Positions 28,600 to 36,176 of a stretch of DNA of 64,000 nt are shown one piece after another; positions within the stretch are counted from its first letter, which is position 1; each line of letters starts with the position of its first letter. Origin of the DNA: JASHPR01 sp963842355 (GTDB lineage Bacteria > Actinomycetota > Actinomycetes > Streptosporangiales > Streptosporangiaceae). The translations under genes were made by a program, and so were the position numbers. The notes beneath the pieces are model-generated. The model was not told where the DNA came from. It did no database searches and was given only the letters and a program-made list of their open reading frames with translations. The stretch is from positions 1 through 64,000 of the forward strand of contig CAWJGC010000015.1 in assembly GCA_963842355.1 (NCBI GenBank). The letters run 5' to 3'.

Positions 28600-28890
28600 C
28601 GCCCGGCATGCACGTGCCGCACGGCCGTGCGTCCACTCTGCGGCATGCAGCCCGGGCCTGCTCCGGGGTTGCGAATGGTCCATACCAAGCGTTGTCACGT
28701 CCAGTGCGCCCAGGCCCGCTCCCGCCTGCTTGCCCTTGCGGGTCATCTCCAGCTGCGCGAGCTTCAGCTCGTTGCGCACCAGCACCGGCTCGCAGGCGTG
28801 GCCTAGCAGCCGCTGCGATAGCCGATCCCGTCGCGGCTGCTGGCCGGAACTGGGTGAGTCCGGTGCAACATCCCCACCGCCACGCCTCAT
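28600..28890 (-). pseudogene. Internal fragment of a phage-holin-like (Phage_holin_3_6) gene
   Basis: The minus strand reads PVLVRNELKLAQLEMTRKGK and QAGAGLGALD, nearly identical to LVRDELKLAQLEMTRKGKQA in the intact protein at 33052-33474. Neither the start nor the membrane helices are present. Downstream, about 28560-28690 in another frame gives AWYGPFATPEQARAACR, which looks like an unrelated gene piece. Confidence 0.65.
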
Positions 28891-28899
28891 GAAATGGCG

Positions 28900-29832
28900 T
28901 TATGCGGCTTTGTGCAGCTCTTCGCCGCTGGCCTGCGCTTCCGGGTGGCCTGCCTGCGCCGACGCCTCCCGCTCGGATTCGGCGTTGATTTCTGCGCCTA
29001 TGAGCACTGCCAGCCCGGTGAGGTAGAGCCAGAAGATGAGGACGACCACGCCGGCGAAGGCGCCGTAGGTCTTGCCGTAGGAGCCGAACTTCGCCACATA
29101 GAAGGAGAAGCCGAGCGAGGCGAGCAGGAAGATGGCCATGCCGGCCAGGCCGCCGGGACTGACCCACTGCCAGCGGGGGGATTCCCGGTTCGGCCCGTAG
29201 TAGTAATAGACGGAGAACAGCAGCGAGATAACGATGACCGTCAGCAGCCAGCGCACGGCCGTCCAGGCGATGACGAAGGCGGTCCCGGCGAATGGCAGAT
29301 GACCCTCGATACCGTGGCCGATCGAGGCGCCAAAGACGATCAGCGCCGAGGCGATCCCGCCGAACACCACGGTGGCCAGCATCAGCGGGAAGGCCCGGAG
29401 CCGCTTGGGGATGAACTTGCGATCGACGGGCACCTCGTAGGCGATGTCCAGGCCGGTCTCGAGCGCGGCCATGCCGCCGGAGGCGCTCCACAGCGCGATC
29501 ACGATGCCGAGGATCAGCGCGGTGAGCGAGGCCGAGGCGGACCGGGCGGTGGCCGCTTGCACGGCCTGGCTGAAGACTCCCGACGCGCCGGGCGGCAGCG
29601 CCTTATTCAGGCCGTCGACCAGCTGGTGCACCATGGCGGAGTTCAGGTGGATCAGGCTGGCCAGGCCCAGCAGGGCGATCAGGGCCGGGAACAGGGCCAG
29701 GAACCAGTGGTAGGCCAAGCTCCCGGCCGTCATGCTGCAGCGGTCGCGGACGTATTTCTTCCCGGTCCGCTGGATCGTGCGGCGCCAGCCGGCCTTGCCC
29801 AGCTCCAGCGGCGTGTCCGGGCCATCAGCCAT
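28900..29832 (-). CDS. YihY/virulence factor BrkB family membrane protein
   Basis: 310 residues with six predicted membrane helices and the UPF0761/YihY signatures: RDRCSMTAGSLAYHWFLALF, FPALIALLGLASLI, IVIALWSASGGMAALETGLD, AYEVPVDRKFIPKRLRAF, YYYYGPNRESPRWQWVSPGG and YGKTYGAFAGVVVLIFWLYL. The C-terminus is hydrophilic (Glu/Ala-rich). The family is not RNase BN as once annotated; its role in the envelope is unknown. An insertion sequence ends seven bases upstream of its ATG. It was probably once the last gene of the operon now ending at 32178, and the element has replaced its native upstream sequence. Confidence 0.85.
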   Translation of the reverse strand: MADGPDTPLELGKAGWRRTIQRTGKKYVRDRCSMTAGSLAYHWFLALFPALIALLGLASLIHLNSAMVHQLVDGLNKALPPGASGVFSQAVQAATARSASASLTALILGIVIALWSASGGMAALETGLDIAYEVPVDRKFIPKRLRAFPLMLATVVFGGIASALIVFGASIGHGIEGHLPFAGTAFVIAWTAVRWLLTVIVISLLFSVYYYYGPNRESPRWQWVSPGGLAGMAIFLLASLGFSFYVAKFGSYGKTYGAFAGVVVLIFWLYLTGLAVLIGAEINAESEREASAQAGHPEAQASGEELHKAA

Positions 29833-29839
29833 CTCGTTT
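29831..29839. repeat. Left copy of the 9-bp target-site duplication
   Basis: ATCTCGTTT, identical to 32093-32101 on the other side of the element. It overlaps the first bases of the yihY start codon. Confidence 0.85.
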
Positions 29840-29869
29840 GGGTGCGGCTCGTTTCGAGTGACTGATGGA

Positions 29870-31396
29870 TCAGGCCCCGAGCGTGTACTGGCCCTGCGCT
29901 GTGCCGGGGTAGAGCCGCTGGTGCTCGCGGGCGAGGTGGAAGGACCAGTATTCCTCGAAGTCGCCGTTGCTGATTACCGCGCGCAGGGTGAGGATGGCTT
30001 CGGCACCGTCCAGTCCCCACCGTGCTCCGGTGATGTCGAGCCGGTCGCCGATGAGGTGGCGGCAGGCTCCTTCTATTACCCCGGTCGCGATTGGCCAGCC
30101 CGCGGCCAGGGCTTGGTCGTAGCGCAGGAGTTCCTGCTTGCCCGTCAGGTAGCGGACGCAGGTGTCCGCGCCGTTGCGCTGGCCGGCGGTAAGGCCGGCG
30201 GCGTCCGCTTCGGCGGTGATTTCCGCGGCTACCCGGGCGCTGTCTCCGGCCAGTACCGCGAGCGCTTTGACCGCCACCCAGTCTTCGGCGGCGGGGTCCC
30301 CGGCGGTGTGCAGGGACCATGCGGCCTTCCAGATGTATTCCAGCACGTGGATGAGGTCGATCAGGATGCTGATCGTGATGCCGCGGCGGGCGGCCTCGGC
30401 GCGGATCAGGCCGAGCTGGTGCTCGGCCCCGTCGACCAGGATGACCCAGGTCCGCCGGCGGGCCGGGTCGCGGGCTTCGGCCTGGCCGAACGCGGCGGCG
30501 ATCACCTCGGCCGGATCGTGTTCCACCGACCCGGCCAGCCACTTAGCTCTCGCTTTGGGCCTGGGCCGGAGCTTACGGTGGCCGTGGCGCCCGCCGGGCG
30601 GGGCGATCACGTCGTGCGGGCGGCGTGGGGCCGACTCGGCGTCGTAGACGCACGCCAGGGTGGCCATCCGCTTGCGGTTCGGCTTCTCCCCGGCCGCCAG
30701 CCGGGTGCGCATCCGGCCCCGGCGGGCGGCGGCCTTGGCGGTGGCCGGGCGCAGCGCCCCGGGCCGCATCACCACTCCCTTGCTGTCGGCTGAGATCACC
30801 AGCAGCGTCGAGGCGGTGCACGGCACCGGGACGCGGGCAGCGTAGAAGGCGGCGATGTCGGCGGCGGCGTTCACCACGGCCTGCTCGATCTGCCGCTTGC
30901 CCATCACCGGCCCGCAGCGGCTGGTGATCGCGGCGTGCGCGGTCTCGAACGAGCCGCGTACTGCCTCCTGGACGGCCAGGCGGGCGAGGGTGCGGGAGTG
31001 CCGGGGCGCCGGCAGCGACAAGGCGGCATCGGCCGGGTAGAGGTTGCCTGCCCCCGGGCGGCGCCAGGCGCACCGGGTCACCTGCACCGTGCCGAACAGC
31101 GTGGCCAGTAGCCGGCGGTGGCCGGTCTCCACCCGGTTCCGCGTGATCCCGTCCGCCCCCGCCACGGCCCTGCCGTGCTCCCGGGCGGTCTCCTCCTCCC
31201 GCGCCGCGCGCAGGTCCAGGTGATCTTGCACCATCTGCCGCTGCACCTCCCGCCCCCGGCCGGCGACGAACAGTTCAAGCTCGTATGCGGTCAGCCCGGC
31301 CGCCTCGGGTGCCTGAAGCTCCGCCACCAGCGCGGTGACCAGCTTCATCGAGGCAGCGAAGGGGTCAGCACCCCCGATCGGGGCATACGGTTCCAT
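29870..31396 (-). CDS. ISKra4-family transposase
   Basis: 508 residues, intact. The N-terminal half has a helical DNA-binding region (EVQRQMVQDHLDLRAAREEE) and a small beta segment (LFGTVQVTRCAWRRPGAGNL). The catalytic part has VISADSKGVVMRPG (first Asp), TWVILVDGAEHQLGLI (second Asp), ILIDLIHVLEYIWKAAW and GVIEGACRHLIGDRLDITGA (Glu), the order seen in ISKra4/ISAzba1-like DDE transposases. The stop codon lies within the left inverted repeat. The accessory gene precedes it by 66 bases and is probably co-expressed. Confidence 0.85.
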   Translation of the reverse strand: MEPYAPIGGADPFAASMKLVTALVAELQAPEAAGLTAYELELFVAGRGREVQRQMVQDHLDLRAAREEETAREHGRAVAGADGITRNRVETGHRRLLATLFGTVQVTRCAWRRPGAGNLYPADAALSLPAPRHSRTLARLAVQEAVRGSFETAHAAITSRCGPVMGKRQIEQAVVNAAADIAAFYAARVPVPCTASTLLVISADSKGVVMRPGALRPATAKAAARRGRMRTRLAAGEKPNRKRMATLACVYDAESAPRRPHDVIAPPGGRHGHRKLRPRPKARAKWLAGSVEHDPAEVIAAAFGQAEARDPARRRTWVILVDGAEHQLGLIRAEAARRGITISILIDLIHVLEYIWKAAWSLHTAGDPAAEDWVAVKALAVLAGDSARVAAEITAEADAAGLTAGQRNGADTCVRYLTGKQELLRYDQALAAGWPIATGVIEGACRHLIGDRLDITGARWGLDGAEAILTLRAVISNGDFEEYWSFHLAREHQRLYPGTAQGQYTLGA

Positions 31397-31462
31397 AGGG
31401 CTCTTCTTCCTGTGAGGTTCGTATGGGTTGGCACCTTCGAACCTAGGAAGAAGAGCCCGCTA

Positions 31463-31987
31463 TCATCCCGGTTTTGCCGCATCCCCCCTGCCGTTGCGGG
31501 CCGCCAGCCCGAACAGCCCCGGCCCGGCCTCCTCGGCCAGCCAGCCCCGCTCCACCAGCCGCTTCAGCTTCGACCGCAGGCCTTCCACCTTCGCCTTGTC
31601 CGTGCTGACCCCGGCCGCCGCGGCGATCTGCACCGCCCGCAGCGGGCGGCTGGCATCTTCCAGCACCTCCAGCAGGTCCCGGTAGGCCTCCGGCAGCGCA
31701 GAGGCCTCAAGTCCCGCCCGCCACGGCGGCACCGCCAGCACCCCGACCGGCGACAGGTGACCGGACCGCGACGCCACCGCCCCGTCCGGCGTTACCGCCG
31801 ATGACGCCTCCGCGCCGGCTTCGCTCAGCACCTCATCCACCGTCTCCCGGGCGATCACCAGCCGCGACAGCCGCTCCTCGACCCCGGCCAGACGCCCTGT
31901 CAGCCGCGCGATCTGCCCGCGCAGCCCCTCCGCTTCCTCACGGGCCGCCGCCTCCCGGCGCTGCAGCTCATCAATCAGCGACCCCAT
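31463..31987 (-). CDS. IS accessory protein: coiled coil plus winged-helix-like domain
   Basis: 174 residues; AAGGAGG six bases before ATG 31987. Residues ~3-60 form a charged coiled coil (LIDELQRREAAAREEAEGLR onward). A Pro/Ala linker follows, and residues ~105-160 look like a winged helix (YRDLLEVLEDASRPLRAVQI, AAAAGVSTDKAKVEGLRSKL, KRLVERGWLAEE). It lies inside the insertion sequence, 105 bases from its right end, in the same direction as the transposase. A role in binding the ends or regulating the transposase is inferred. It could instead be a passenger. Confidence 0.7.
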   Translation of the reverse strand: MGSLIDELQRREAAAREEAEGLRGQIARLTGRLAGVEERLSRLVIARETVDEVLSEAGAEASSAVTPDGAVASRSGHLSPVGVLAVPPWRAGLEASALPEAYRDLLEVLEDASRPLRAVQIAAAAGVSTDKAKVEGLRSKLKRLVERGWLAEEAGPGLFGLAARNGRGDAAKPG

Positions 31988-32092
31988 CAACTGCCTCCTT
32001 ACCCTCATCGAAACGGTAGGAGACAACAACCACATGCAGCAGCCCAACCATCAAGTTGCTGGTCAAACACTCCCTTCACACGAGCTGCACCC

Positions 32093-32101
32093 ATCTCGTT
32101 T
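32093..32101. repeat. Right copy of the 9-bp target-site duplication
   Basis: ATCTCGTTT, identical to 29831-29839. Joining the two flanks restores the sequence upstream of yihY. Confidence 0.85.
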
Positions 32102-32177
32102 TGCGGGGGGATGATCTCTGCTTCTCCGCTGCTGCGGGTACCGCCCGCGGCTGGTTCGCGGCCTGGCTCGGCCATGG

Positions 32178-32468
32178 TCACGCCTGCTCTCCGGATCGCT
32201 GGCCTTCTTCACCTGGCCAGACGCCGGTCAGCTTGCGCGTCCCCGCGGCGGCGCTGCGGCCGACAGCGGCCTTGACCACGGCGAAGATCGCGCCCTGCAG
32301 GGCGGCAGCCAGCAGGACCTCCCGCCAGCCCCGCTGCGCATCGGTGACCTTGGGCGCATCGTCTTCTCGTGCGGTGATTGCACAGACTCTCTTGAAGATC
32401 ACTCCGGCCAGCACCCCGCCCAGCACGCTGACCAGCACGCTCACCGGCTTGCACAACAGTTTGATCAT
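32178..32468 (-). CDS. DUF4235 membrane protein
   Basis: 96 residues; GGAGAAGG precedes ATG 32468. Two hydrophobic segments (LLCKPVSVLVSVLGGVLAGV and VLLAAALQGAIFAVVKAAVG) flank a polar loop (KVTDAQRGWREVL), the DUF4235 pattern. It overlaps the end of the DUF3618 gene. The order holin-like, DUF3618, DUF4235 is a recurrent actinobacterial cluster of unknown function, probably at the cell envelope. Confidence 0.85.
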   Translation of the reverse strand: MIKLLCKPVSVLVSVLGGVLAGVIFKRVCAITAREDDAPKVTDAQRGWREVLLAAALQGAIFAVVKAAVGRSAAAGTRKLTGVWPGEEGQRSGEQA

Positions 32469-33055
32469 CGCCTTCTCCACCACCTGACAGCCAGATAGCC
32501 GACAACGAGCACGCCCGCGGCCACCGCGAGCGGCACGCGGCGTCGCCGGGCGCCGCCGGTGCCCTTCGCGACGGCCTGCCGTACCGGCTCCGGCGTGGCC
32601 TGCCACACAGGCGCGCCTGCCGCCACTACCCGGCCGGAATGCTGCTCTTTGGCCGCAGTGCTCAAGGACATCGCCTTCTGGCCTGTCCAGCTGGTCTTGC
32701 TTGCGAGCTGGTCGCGCACTTTCCCGGCGCGGGCGGCGGCCTGGGCCCGGGCCTGGCTCGTCTTGCCTTTGACCCGGCCGGTCAGCTCAGTCGCCTTGTG
32801 CCGCGCCCTTGCCTTCACGTCTGCCTTGGCGACCAGCTGTTCGACCGTCTCGCCAAGCTGCTCGCGGGTCTGCTCAATCTCCTGCTGCAGCTCCTGAACG
32901 TCATCCGGCGGCCCCGCCTTGGCATCGGCTTGCCGGGCGGTTTGCGGCGCGCCGTCAACTGGCGCATCTTCTGCTGGCCCGTCGATGCCCGCAGACGTCG
33001 CGGGGTCGGCGGCGTGCCGTCCCGCGGGCTTTCCCGCCGGTCCGCTGCTGGTCAT
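32465..33055 (-). CDS. DUF3618 protein
   Basis: 196 residues. A disordered N-terminus (about 50 residues) precedes the family motif DVQELQQEIEQTREQLGETV with EQLVAKADVKARARHKA. A Lys/Ala helix and a single C-terminal membrane segment ending RWWRRR follow. Its start overlaps the stop of the holin-like gene and its stop overlaps the DUF4235 start, so the three genes are translationally coupled. It is probably a membrane-anchored coiled-coil partner of the other two. Confidence 0.85.
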   Translation of the reverse strand: MTSSGPAGKPAGRHAADPATSAGIDGPAEDAPVDGAPQTARQADAKAGPPDDVQELQQEIEQTREQLGETVEQLVAKADVKARARHKATELTGRVKGKTSQARAQAAARAGKVRDQLASKTSWTGQKAMSLSTAAKEQHSGRVVAAGAPVWQATPEPVRQAVAKGTGGARRRRVPLAVAAGVLVVGYLAVRWWRRR

Positions 33056-33474
33056 CGCCGCGCCCTTTCCTTGATCTCCTCGACATCGGTTCTGATGCTG
33101 CCCACGGCCTGCTCAGGGACCGGAGGGGTGGCCTTCTGGAGGCGGCCTTTCCCCAGCAGCGCCGCTGCCGCCGCCGCAGCCAGCAGGGCCGCGCCCACGA
33201 TCAGCGCCGCCGCCCACGCCGCCACCACCCCGCTGACGGCGATGATCACGCACGCGAGCAGACAGCCCACGCCGTACAAGGCGACCAGGCCGCCACCGCC
33301 CAGCATCCCCAGGCCCGCTCCCGCCTGCTTGCCCTTGCGGGTCATCTCCAGCTGCGCGAGCTTCAGCTCGTCGCGCACCAGCACAGAAACCTGCTCCGAC
33401 AGCAGCTTGACGAGTTCCCCCGCAGAACGGTCCTCGGCACGGGGCGGCTGCGCGGCATCGGCGGTTCGTTCCAT
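33052..33474 (-). CDS. Phage-holin-like (Phage_holin_3_6/DUF1469) protein
   Basis: 140 residues with an N-terminal amphipathic helix (SEQVSVLVRDELKLAQLEMT), RKGKQAGAGLGMLGGGGLVA, and two adjacent membrane helices (about 60-110), then a basic tail. This is the actinobacterial holin superfamily III-like family, which is chromosomal and not necessarily phage-derived. First gene of the coupled three-gene cluster; yihY was probably the fourth before the insertion. Confidence 0.85.
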   Translation of the reverse strand: MERTADAAQPPRAEDRSAGELVKLLSEQVSVLVRDELKLAQLEMTRKGKQAGAGLGMLGGGGLVALYGVGCLLACVIIAVSGVVAAWAAALIVGAALLAAAAAAALLGKGRLQKATPPVPEQAVGSIRTDVEEIKERARR

Positions 33475-34066
33475 GATCTCCGCCTTTCGTCCGGAGGAGT
33501 GCGTGTGCTCTACCCAGCTGCACGCAGGCCTAACGTGGCCTGTGCCAGAGAGGGACGCCCGATTCGCCGACCGCTAGGCATCCACGTAACCGGCGACCGT
33601 GAAACTCCGGCTACGGTGCACAGCAGAGTTCACCCGAACCCGGGATACGGATGGAGCTCTGCGCGCGGGCGCTGGTACCGGTGTCCGCATCAGGCGGCCC
33701 GCTCGGCGTTCATCACACCCCGGCCCGTTCGGCCGGGACGCGGATCTGCAGGCCGACGGTCCGCAGGCCGAATCGAGCGGGGAACCGTCGCCGGATTACG
33801 TGGTACATGCCACCTGCTCGGAGCCCGCTCCTGGCCATTCTCCCGAGCGGCGCCAAAGTAAACCGGGAAGGTCACAGTCCAGTGTGGCGCGAAGCGCCAT
33901 CCCGCAGTGACGCGAGCGCAGCGAGCGCCCTTTACGGTGACCTTGCCCGGCCCAAGACTGGAGCGCCGGGCGGAGGCACTTCCCCGCGCCTGTGCGGTCG
34001 GCGGGTGTGACGGCGGCCAGCCGGTGACGGCCGGCGCCCGCGGCAGCACACGGGCCGCAGGCCCCC
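33475..34066. other. No gene; contains an imperfect inverted repeat
   Basis: No credible coding frame. Arms around GGGAAGGTCAC (about 33869) and GTGACCTTGCCC (about 33939) are complementary apart from one extra base and could form a long hairpin, possibly a mobile-element end or operator. A GCGC-rich segment (GCGAGCGCAGCGAGCGC) lies between them. Confidence 0.35.
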
Positions 34067-34590
34067 GTGCGCCGCAGCCCGCGCTACGAGCCGATCGAGG
34101 GCTGGAAGTGCATCGCCCGGTCCGGCAACGGCGCCGTCCTGTCGATCAACAAGGACACCTACACCGTCATCGACCACGGCGAGATGGGCGGGATCGTGGA
34201 AGCCGTTCTCGCCCAGCCCAACGTCAAGTGGGAAACCGCCGGGGTACTCGACGGCGGAAGAGCCGTCTGGTGCCTGGCCCTGCTCGACGAGCCCGTCGAG
34301 TTCCCGGGTGATGACAGCCCGACGCTGCCGTACCTGGCGATCACCAACCGGCACGACGGAACCGCCGCCTGCGCCCGGCGGGCGACCGCGGTCCGGATCG
34401 TGTGCGCCAACACCTTCCGCGCCGCCGAGCTGGAGGGCGAGCGGACCGGCGCCACGTTCTCGTTCATTCACAAGTCGTCCTGGCGGAACCGGATCGAGGA
34501 GGCCCGCCAGGCCGTCACCGGCGCCCGCGCCGAGATGCGCCGCTACACCGAACTGGCCTCCGAGCTGCTGGCGATACCGATCACGCCTAG
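34067..34590 (+). pseudogene. DUF932 phage/plasmid-related protein, internal fragment
   Basis: From about 34073 the frame reads YEPIEGWKCIARSGNGAVLS, INKDTYTVIDHGEMGGIVEA, ETAGVLDGGRAVWCLALLDE, YLAITNRHDGTAACARRATA, RIVCANTFRAAELEGE and SFIHKSSWRNRIEEARQAV, the core of DUF932 proteins carried by phages and plasmids of actinobacteria. About the first 60 and last 120 residues of a usual protein are missing, and resemblance ends near 34590. It indicates past phage or plasmid sequence here. Confidence 0.75.
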
Positions 34591-34711
34591 GCGCTCAAGC
34601 ACCGGGCACTGTCGCTGGTCCGCGAGGTCACCGCGGCATAAGACACGGGCTGTCCCGGGGACCACCACGCCCTGGGACAGCCCTACCCGATCCCAGAAAG
34701 GAACCAAAGTC

Positions 34712-34891
34712 ATGAACCTGATCAGCACGTCCTGGTCCTGCCTGCGCTGCGGCGCCGCGTTCATCTCCACCCCGCCCGACCACGGGCTGTGCGACCAGTG
34801 CATCGCCGACCTGGAAGCGCTCGCCCGGCTCGCGGTCCCCGCCCCGCAGCCCTGCCCGGCCTGCGGCGGCCCAGTGTGCGCCGCGGCTTGA
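34712..34891 (+). CDS. 59-residue zinc-ribbon-like protein
   Basis: AAAGGAACC precedes ATG 34712. The protein has CLRCGAAF, CDQC and CPACGGPVC, giving three CxxC-type pairs that could bind one or two zinc ions. Small zinc-ribbon proteins of this kind often follow DUF932 genes in mobile DNA, so it may share that origin. DNA or protein binding is likely but unproven. Confidence 0.6.
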   Translation: MNLISTSWSCLRCGAAFISTPPDHGLCDQCIADLEALARLAVPAPQPCPACGGPVCAAA

Positions 34892-34924
34892 TCCGCGATG
34901 TTCGCGTGGCACCCGGGTAATGGA

Positions 34925-35353
34925 TCATGATCGATCAGGTGCCTGCCCGTCGGCGAGCGCGGCGGCCAGGGTGGGGTAGGTATTGAGCACCTGATCGGCG
35001 GCGGTCAGCTGCAGTATCCGCCGCATCGAGGGACTGCCCGCCACGACCCGTAGCTGCGCTCCGGCGGCGGCTGCCCGGCGGTGAGTAAGGAGCAGCGCGG
35101 TCACCCCCGAGCACCCGCAGAAGGTCGTCCCGCCCGCATCGGCGACCAGTACCGCCGCCCCGTCGTCCAGCGCGCTGGCCAGCGTGTCCTGGACCTGGCC
35201 GTCATTGCTGATATCGATCTCGCCCGGCAGCGTGACCACGGCCAGCAGCGGCTGCTGCGGTGACACCGCTGCCCCGGCCGTGCCTGGCGGAGGTGAGCCG
35301 GACTGCAGCTTCTGACCGGGGGCGGCAAGCTCCCCGCCGAGGGCCGTGGTCAT
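34925..35353 (-). CDS. STAS-domain anti-anti-sigma factor
   Basis: 142 residues from ATG 35353, six bases after GGAGGG; two other in-frame ATGs upstream are less well placed. A ~35-residue disordered lead is followed by a STAS domain (LAVVTLPGEIDISNDGQVQD, AAVLVADAGGTTFCGCSGVT, LLLTHRRAAAAGAQLRVV). The Ser in CGCSGV is at the site phosphorylated by partner-switching kinases. An RsbA-like ATPase gene lies at 36177, and another STAS gene at 37618. Together they suggest control of an alternative sigma factor that is not encoded in the window. Confidence 0.85.
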   Translation of the reverse strand: MTTALGGELAAPGQKLQSGSPPPGTAGAAVSPQQPLLAVVTLPGEIDISNDGQVQDTLASALDDGAAVLVADAGGTTFCGCSGVTALLLTHRRAAAAGAQLRVVAGSPSMRRILQLTAADQVLNTYPTLAAALADGQAPDRS

Positions 35354-35455
35354 CGCCATCCCTCCCCGCAATCGCGCCGGTCTGTGGCACTACCAGGATC
35401 GGCGCCCGACCGAGACCTGTCAATAGAAACATGAGAAAAATACCGCGTGAAATCT

Positions 35456-35470
35456 CTCGCGAGGATCCTC
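35456..35470. promoter_or_regulatory. Overlapping palindromes between divergent regulators
   Basis: CTCGCGAG (35456-35463) and GAGGATCCTC (35461-35470) are perfect palindromes sharing three bases, followed by CACGAGGAT, a near copy of CGCGAGGAT. They lie in the gap between the minus-strand STAS gene and the winged-helix gene at 35494, a likely operator for the latter. Confidence 0.4.
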
Positions 35471-35493
35471 TCACGAGGATATGATCAGAGGGT

Positions 35494-36003
35494 ATGAGTC
35501 ATCCTGGCGAGCGCGACGGCAGCTGGACGCTGCTGACCGGGCACGGGCACGTGCTCGTCGAGATCGCCCGCAACCCCGGAGCCCGGATCCGCGACATCAG
35601 CGCCGCCGCCGGCATCACCGAGCGCACCGTGCAGGCCATCGTGGCCGACCTGGAAGCCGCGGGCTACCTCACCCGCACCCGGACCGGACGCCGCACCCGG
35701 TACACCGTGAACCCCGACAGCTCGTTCCGCCACCCCGCCCAGGAAGGACTCCGGGTCGGCCCGCTCCTCGCCGTGCTAGCCGCCTCCGGCGCCGCCGCCG
35801 AAGGGGAGGGGCAGTGCGGGGTAAGAGGGACCCGGCACCCCAGGTCCTGGGCGCTCTCGCTGACCGGATTGCGGGCTGGTTTAGGCGCTGGAGTCCTGGG
35901 AAGCCGACCGGGGTCTTGCGGGTGCCGGGGTCCGCCCAGGCAGCCAAGGGCAAGGCCAGACGGGCAGCCGGGAAGGGCCGCCGGAATCGTATGCCCAGGC
36001 TGA
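35494..36003 (+). CDS. MarR-like winged helix-turn-helix regulator
   Basis: 169 residues. The first ~90 form a winged helix: HGHVLVEIARNPGARIRDIS, AAAGITERTVQAIVADLEAA and the wing GYLTRTRTGRRTRYTVNPDS. This resembles the small MarR/ArsR-type regulators of actinobacteria, whose members usually end near residue 110-120. Here the frame continues as low-complexity sequence overlapping another candidate gene, so the C-terminal third may be a frame-extended tail. AGAGGG precedes the ATG. Likely autoregulated through the adjacent palindromes. Confidence 0.7.
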   Translation: MSHPGERDGSWTLLTGHGHVLVEIARNPGARIRDISAAAGITERTVQAIVADLEAAGYLTRTRTGRRTRYTVNPDSSFRHPAQEGLRVGPLLAVLAASGAAAEGEGQCGVRGTRHPRSWALSLTGLRAGLGAGVLGSRPGSCGCRGPPRQPRARPDGQPGRAAGIVCPG

Positions 36004-36086
36004 GGGGGCGCGGAACGAAGAAGGCCAACCTGAAGCAGGCCGGTGAGAAGCCGAAGGACAACGGCAAAGAAGGAACGGATGGCTGA
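35814..36086 (+). CDS. Candidate 90-residue basic protein
   Basis: GTG 35814 follows AGGGGAGGGG. The product is Lys/Arg/Gly-rich (GKARRAAGKGRRNRMPRLRG onward) and ends in KKANLKQAGEKPKDNGKEG, reminiscent of the C-terminus of CsbD-like stress proteins. It overlaps the doubtful tail of the winged-helix gene in another frame. Either this is the real gene and the regulator is shorter, or it is a chance frame. Confidence 0.4.
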   Translation: MRGKRDPAPQVLGALADRIAGWFRRWSPGKPTGVLRVPGSAQAAKGKARRAAGKGRRNRMPRLRGRGTKKANLKQAGEKPKDNGKEGTDG

Positions 36087-36176
36087 GGCGATGGACACGA
36101 CGCAGACGCTCACCGCTACCAGCGTGGCCGGGGGGGGCGAGGCTGTCCTCCCGGACGCCGGGAATACCGGGGCTTT

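Larger units (their letters stand above)
29840..32092. mobile_element. ISKra4-type insertion sequence, complete, 2,253 bp
   Basis: Bounded by imperfect terminal inverted repeats: 29840-29873 and 32059-32092 match at 25 of 34 positions, both beginning GGGTGC, with GCTCGT at positions 8-13. They are flanked by a perfect 9-bp direct repeat (ATCTCGTTT). Inside are a 508-residue transposase and an upstream 174-residue accessory protein, both on the minus strand. The intact ends, duplication and reading frames indicate a recent, possibly still mobile, insertion. Confidence 0.85.

Noticed and set aside
33052..33474. Prophage lysis gene
   Set aside because: The holin-like protein sits in the standard chromosomal DUF3618/DUF4235 cluster, and no endolysin or structural phage gene is nearby.
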